Shown here piece after piece: positions 6,207 to 9,402 of a stretch of 9,402 bases of DNA. Under the pieces are notes generated by a model. That model searched no databases. It was given only the letters and a program-made list of their open reading frames with translations, and was not told where the DNA came from. The DNA is from Anaerotignum sp. (GTDB lineage: Bacteria > Bacillota > Clostridia > Lachnospirales > Anaerotignaceae): the NCBI GenBank assembly GCA_020024265.1, contig JAHHTW010000038.1:1-9402 (forward strand), read 5' to 3'. Numbering within the stretch: the stretch's first letter is position 1; each line of letters starts with the position of its first letter. A program made the translations under genes and the position numbers.

Positions 6207-6950
6207 TTACTTATTTTTTCCTTCGTACATCCGGCAAACCTCATAGTAGCTTTCCGGTGTGCCAATATCATAACATTCGCCGGAGAATGCGTAGGCATAC
6301 ACATCCTTACGCTGATACAGCCATGCCGGAAAATTCCCCGGTGCATCCGGATTATTGCCCTGTGCAAGGTATTCCAAAATCATAGGTACGGTGTCCCGAT
6401 GATACAGATAGGTTGCAAACACTGCCATATCGGATTTTGGCTCCTCGGGCTTTTCTTCGATGTCAATGACTTTCCCGTTTTCGTCCAAAAGCGCAACACC
6501 AAACTGCTTGAGTTCTTCTCTGTTTTCCCACTTCTTGACACAAACACAGTCACAATTCTTTTCTTTGTAATATGCTACATAATCCTTCAAGGAATAGGTA
6601 AAGAAATTATCCCCTGCAATGACAAGCAATTCATCATCCAGTTGTTTTTGCGCAATGACAAAGCCCATATCGCCGACAGCACCTTTTTTCCCACCATCAC
6701 TCGTGGTACCATCGTCGATGACTTCAATGGGGAGTGTTCCGGGTGCGGTTTCTGCCCATTTTTGAAAATCCGGCGCAAAACGGCTGTTGGATACCACATA
6801 AATGAAATCCATTTCGGAAATGGTATTGAGTTCTTCCACAATATAGTCAATGATGGGTTTGTTATCAATCGGAAGCAATGCCTTTGCTGTATTGATGGTC
6901 AAAGGATATAATCTGGTAGCGTAGCCAGCTGCCAATATGATTGCTTTCAT
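6207..6950 (-). CDS. Sugar-phosphate nucleotidyltransferase family protein
   Basis: A 247-residue protein of the NTP_transferase family (GalU/RmlA/LicC-like), which joins a nucleoside triphosphate and a sugar or alcohol phosphate, giving a nucleotide-activated precursor and pyrophosphate. The signature loop LAAGYATRLYPLT (6-18) is followed by AKALLPI (22-28; Lys23 is the conserved basic residue) and KPIIDYIVEEL (31-41). GDN (113-115) gives the metal-binding Asp, EEKPEEPKS (165-173) holds the second conserved lysine, and DIGTPESY (228-235) ends the core. The substrate cannot be told from sequence. No left-handed beta-helix acyltransferase domain is attached. It starts 4 bp after the pseudouridine synthase stop, with AAAGGA (6961-6966) 10 nt upstream, so it is co-transcribed with that gene. 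Among translation genes it is the functional outlier. A terminator-like hairpin follows. Confidence 0.9.
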   Translation of the reverse strand: MKAIILAAGYATRLYPLTINTAKALLPIDNKPIIDYIVEELNTISEMDFIYVVSNSRFAPDFQKWAETAPGTLPIEVIDDGTTSDGGKKGAVGDMGFVIAQKQLDDELLVIAGDNFFTYSLKDYVAYYKEKNCDCVCVKKWENREELKQFGVALLDENGKVIDIEEKPEEPKSDMAVFATYLYHRDTVPMILEYLAQGNNPDAPGNFPAWLYQRKDVYAYAFSGECYDIGTPESYYEVCRMYEGKNK

Positions 6951-6954
6951 GAAA

Positions 6955-7950
6955 TCACATTCCTTTCAGATTCTTCCCTGCTTGTGCAAACAGACAGTCG
7001 CAAATCGTCTGCATCTGTTTTGGCAGAGGTGCTGTCATGGTCTTGCCATACAAATGGGAAAGCAGACCGTTTTCCTCTTTCCATACCACACGATTGGCAT
7101 GTAAGCATTGATGGGATACGGCGAATTTTGCACGCACAGATTGGTTGACCTGTGCATCCCCATACTTACGGTCGCCCCAAATGGGATGACCAATCGCTGC
7201 CAAATGCGCACGCAGCTGGTGCGTTTTACCGGTGATGAGCTGCATCTCCAAAAGGGTACACTCTGCGGTATGTGCAAGCGGACGATAGCGTGTGCAAGCC
7301 TTTTGATACCCTGCTTTTTCTGTTTGACTGGTACGCACCTGATTGTGTGCCTCATCCTTGGAAAGATAGAGCGCAATCTCGCCCGGTGCGTCAATCACGC
7401 CGGATACCAATGCAATATAATATTTCTCAATATGTTTTTGACGAATGGCAGCATTGACAGCCTGTACCCCCTGCAATGTTTTGCCTGCAATCACAAGCCC
7501 GCTGGTATTGCGGTCTAAACGGTTGCAGGTTGCCGGTGTAAATGTGGTATCCGACTGCGGTGTATACTGCCCTTTTTCATGGAGGTAATACAAGATCTGG
7601 TCGATGAGCGTATTGCGCTCGTCATCCTTTTGCGGATGCGTGAGCAAACCTGCCGGCTTGCTCACCACAAAAATATCATCATCCTCATAAACAATTCCAA
7701 AATGACGCTCTGCAACAGGCAGTTTTTTTTCTTCCATAAAGCCTGCCATGGTTTCCTCCGACAGATACATCTGTAAGGTATCCCCTGCACAGAGCAGCTC
7801 CGCACCCTCTGCCTTTGCATTGTTATACTTAATGCGTTTTTTGCGCAGCATTTTATATACAAAGCTCTTGGGCGCTTTGTTGAAATATTTGCAAAGGTAT
7901 TTATCCAGTCTTTGATTTGCCTCGTTTTTTGTTATCCTGACTTCCTTCAA
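6955..7950 (-). CDS. RluA-family rRNA/tRNA pseudouridine synthase
   Basis: The 331-residue protein has an N-terminal S4 RNA-binding domain (about 1-65; NQRLDKYLCKYFNKAP at 12-27). The RluA-type catalytic domain follows, with SKPAGLLTHP (97-106), the active-site motif NRLDRNTSG (143-151; Asp146 is the predicted nucleophile) and GKTHQLRAHLAAIGHPIWGDRKYG (241-264). It converts specific uridines to pseudouridine in structured RNA; RluC- and RluD-like members modify 23S rRNA, but the target here is not decided by sequence. The start is TTG at 7950, supported by AAGGAG (7959-7964) exactly 8 nt upstream. That site overlaps the prfB stop codon. Cysteine-tyrosine substitutions typical of inactive paralogues are not seen, so I expect an active enzyme. 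Confidence 0.93.
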   Translation of the reverse strand: MKEVRITKNEANQRLDKYLCKYFNKAPKSFVYKMLRKKRIKYNNAKAEGAELLCAGDTLQMYLSEETMAGFMEEKKLPVAERHFGIVYEDDDIFVVSKPAGLLTHPQKDDERNTLIDQILYYLHEKGQYTPQSDTTFTPATCNRLDRNTSGLVIAGKTLQGVQAVNAAIRQKHIEKYYIALVSGVIDAPGEIALYLSKDEAHNQVRTSQTEKAGYQKACTRYRPLAHTAECTLLEMQLITGKTHQLRAHLAAIGHPIWGDRKYGDAQVNQSVRAKFAVSHQCLHANRVVWKEENGLLSHLYGKTMTAPLPKQMQTICDCLFAQAGKNLKGM

Positions 7951-7962
7951 TGTTTTGGCTCC

Positions 7963-9067
7963 TTAGCTGTGAATCCATGCCAAGTATGCACTGATGAAAT
8001 CATCAATATCACCATCCATCACAGCACCGATATTTCCGGTTTCTGCTCCGGTACGGTGATCCTTGACCATGGTATATGGCATAAATACATACGAACGAAT
8101 CTGGCTGCCCCAGCCGATTTCTTTGACATCGCCACGGATTTCTGCCAGTTTCTGCATCTGTTCTTCGATTTTGAGTGCCAGCAGTTTACTTTTGAGCATC
8201 TTAAACGCACGTTCTTTGTTGCTGAACTGGCTTCGTTCATCCTGACACTGTACCACAATTCCGGTGGGGAAGTGTGTGATACGGATTGCGGAGGATGTTT
8301 TATTGATATGCTGCCCGCCGGCACCACTTGCACGATAGGTATCAATACGGATATCATCGTTATTGATTTCGATTTCGTTATCGTTTTCGATCTCCGGCAT
8401 AACATCGCAGGAGGCAAAGGACGTATGCCGTCTGCCTGAGCTGTCAAAAGGGGATACACGCACCAGACGATGGATGCCCTTTTCGGATTTCAAATAGCCA
8501 TAAGCGTTTTCGCCATTGACCTGAATGGTCACGGACTTGAGTCCGGCTTCGTCGCCATCCAGCATATCCAAAAGCTCTACCTCAAAGCCTGCCTTTGCTG
8601 CCCATTTGGTGTACATGCGGTAGAGCATGTTTGTCCAGTCACAGGCTTCTGTACCGCCTGTGCCGGCATGGAGAGTGACAATGGCATTGTTTCTGTCGTA
8701 CTCGCCATCCAGCATGGTGGATACATGCAGCTGCTCGTATTCATGCAGGAAGGAATCGTTCATTTCCTTTACTTCTTCGTAGATGCTCTCATCGGATTCC
8801 TCAATGCCCATTTCAATGAGTGTGAGAATATCTTCGTACTTTGTTACCAAATTTTCATAATTGGCAACCTTTGTTTTCAGCCCCTTGAGCTGTTGTAATG
8901 TTTTCTGGCTTTTCTGCATATCGTTCCAAAATTCGGGATCGGCAGAAAGCTCCTCCAATTCGGCTATCTTTTCTTTCGCACCAGCGACGTCAAAGTGAAG
9001 CCCCCATTTCCTCTAATTTTTCGTCGTAAGCAGACAGCCCAAGACGGATCTGTTCTAATTCGAACAT
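7963..9067 (-). CDS. prfB: Peptide chain release factor 2, with programmed +1 frameshift
   Basis: RF2 recognises UGA and UAA stop codons and triggers peptide release. The gene is read in two frames: 25 codons from ATG 9067 (MFELEQIRLGLSAYDEKLEE...) end at CTT TGA (8995-8990). A +1 shift there continues as DVAGAKEKIAELEELSADPEF to the stop at 7963, giving 367 residues, normal for RF2. In that numbering SPF, the stop-codon recognition tripeptide, falls at 205-207 and GGQ, the catalytic motif, at 250-252, the same positions as in E. coli RF2. The residue before SGAGGQ is Ala246, rather than Thr as in E. coli K-12. AAGGAG (9078-9083) is 10 nt before ATG. It heads an operon with the pseudouridine synthase and nucleotidyltransferase genes. 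secA, the usual upstream neighbour in Bacillus, is not visible; a repeat element occupies that space. Confidence 0.96.
8989..9005 (-). promoter_or_regulatory. RF2 programmed +1 frameshift site
   Basis: The slippery sequence CTTTGAC (8995-8989) matches the canonical RF2 autoregulatory site: CTT in the P site, UGA in the A site, followed by C. An internal Shine-Dalgarno-like run GGGGG (9005-9001) lies 5 nt upstream of CTT, compared with 3 nt in E. coli, and GAGG lies further upstream. When RF2 is scarce, ribosomes pause at UGA and slip +1 to make more RF2. Confidence 0.95.
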
Positions 9068-9110
9068 GCAAAATCAACTCCTTTATAAATAAAAAGATTT
9101 TTGTATTTTC

Positions 9111-9200
9111 TGCAAGACCTTGGGACACTGTCCCAAACCCTGCAAAACCTTGGGACGCTGTCCCAAACCCTGCAAAACCTTGGGACGCTGTCCCAAACCC
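9111..9200 (-). repeat. Three tandem 30-bp repeats forming the tail of element III
   Basis: Units at 9111-9140, 9141-9170 and 9171-9200 are exactly 30 bp. The second and third are identical and the first differs at two positions (9116 and 9127). Each contains one TTGGGAC/GTCCCAA hairpin, the module that occurs once in elements I and II. There are no spacers, so this is not a CRISPR array. Confidence 0.95.
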
Positions 9201-9400
9201 TGCAAGGGGTTTCACCCCTTGACCCATTTTTTGGGGCGCTGCCCCAAACCCCATAGGGATGGGGTATGGGATAGCATAGGGACGGTATACCATACCTTTG
9301 CTTCCTCCCCTTTGTTTTCTGCTGTTTGCAGCAGAAAGCAAAAGAATGGGTCAAGGGACGGTGTCCCTTGTGGGGTATTGGGGCAAAGCCCCAAGGTCTT
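9114..9400 (-). mobile_element. Hairpin-rich MITE-like element, copy III (287 bp), upstream of prfB
   Basis: Read on the - strand, the element begins AAGACCTTGGG (9400-9390) and ends CCCAAGGTCTT (9124-9114), a perfect 11-bp terminal inverted repeat. The head has TTGGGGC/GCCCCAA (9378-9394) and AAGGGAC/GTCCCTT (9353-9369). The middle carries a 14-bp stem (9311-9342, one G-U pair) and GGTATGG/CCATACC arms (9263-9296). Then come TTGGGGC/GCCCCAA (9231-9247), AAGGGGT/ACCCCTT (9204-9220), and three copies of TTGGGAC/GTCCCAA in tandem. The tail ends 46 bp before the prfB start codon, with no obvious promoter between, so prfB transcription probably crosses the element or starts within it. No protein-coding content is credible. 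Confidence 0.6.
9311..9342. repeat. 14-bp hairpin in the variable middle of element III
   Basis: TTTGTTTTCTGCTG (9311-9324) pairs with CAGCAGAAAGCAAA (9329-9342) around a 4-nt loop, with one G-U pair in the RNA form. It is absent from copies I and II, which carry other stems in their middles. Confidence 0.7.
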
Positions 9401-9402
9401 TC

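Noticed and set aside
8958..8993. prfB as a pseudogene because of the in-frame TGA
   Set aside because: The TGA is in the canonical CTTTGAC frameshift context and the rest of the gene is intact.
9084..9113. Promoter directly before prfB (TTGCAG with a TATTTA-like -10)
   Set aside because: The -10 match is poor, and its position would start transcription at or after the ribosome binding site.
9111..9200. CRISPR array
   Set aside because: The 30-bp units are directly adjacent without unique spacers, and no cas genes are visible.
8964..9394. Small proteins with a ten-residue periodic pattern on both strands across element III
   Set aside because: They arise from the 30-bp repeat staying open in several frames. 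No ribosome binding site supports them, and the same DNA is better explained by hairpins.

Overview
The window looks like a piece of a low-to-moderate-GC Bacillota chromosome, most likely a spore-forming member of the class Clostridia. The reasons are a spore maturation protein B gene, strong AAGGAG ribosome binding sites, TTG starts, the rpsU-yqeY pair, and the prmA-rsmE neighbourhood typical of Firmicutes. I cannot name the genus from the sequence.

Layout. Positions 1-376 hold no convincing gene. They contain a 131-bp tandem duplication and a compact hairpin-rich element (I, 164-329). spmB follows on the + strand (377-892) and is closed by a second copy of the element (II, 891-1124), whose end overlaps the spmB stop codon. 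Everything from 1142 to 9067 is housekeeping on the - strand, read right to left: prfB (RF2, with a programmed +1 frameshift), an RluA-type pseudouridine synthase, a sugar nucleotidyltransferase, a strong terminator-like hairpin, prmA, rsmE, a NifS-like cysteine desulfurase, thiI, a long hairpin, then a clear sigma-A-type promoter driving rpsU-yqeY, and a Rho-independent terminator. Element III (9114-9400) lies directly upstream of prfB in the opposite orientation to I and II.

How the genes fit together. Nearly all the - strand genes act on the translation machinery: RF2 terminates translation, RluA-type and RsmE enzymes modify rRNA, PrmA methylates ribosomal protein L11, NifS plus a rhodanese-less ThiI thiolate tRNA (s4U8), S21 is a small-subunit protein, and YqeY is a tRNA-amidotransferase-like protein. 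The genes are tightly packed. At three junctions the upstream stop codon lies inside the next gene's ribosome binding site as TAAGGAG.

The least explained content is the repeat family. Three complete copies of 166, 234 and 287 bp, plus a partial head, share an 11-bp terminal inverted repeat (AAGACCTTGGG / CCCAAGGTCTT; one mismatch in II) and a constant head. The middle is variable, and the tail is a series of short perfect hairpins. Several hairpin stems differ between copies by paired compensatory changes, which suggests selection on folded RNA or single-stranded DNA. Two copies sit about 40-50 bp upstream of a start codon, in the same direction as the gene. This could be a small non-autonomous mobile element family, a structured leader family, or both.
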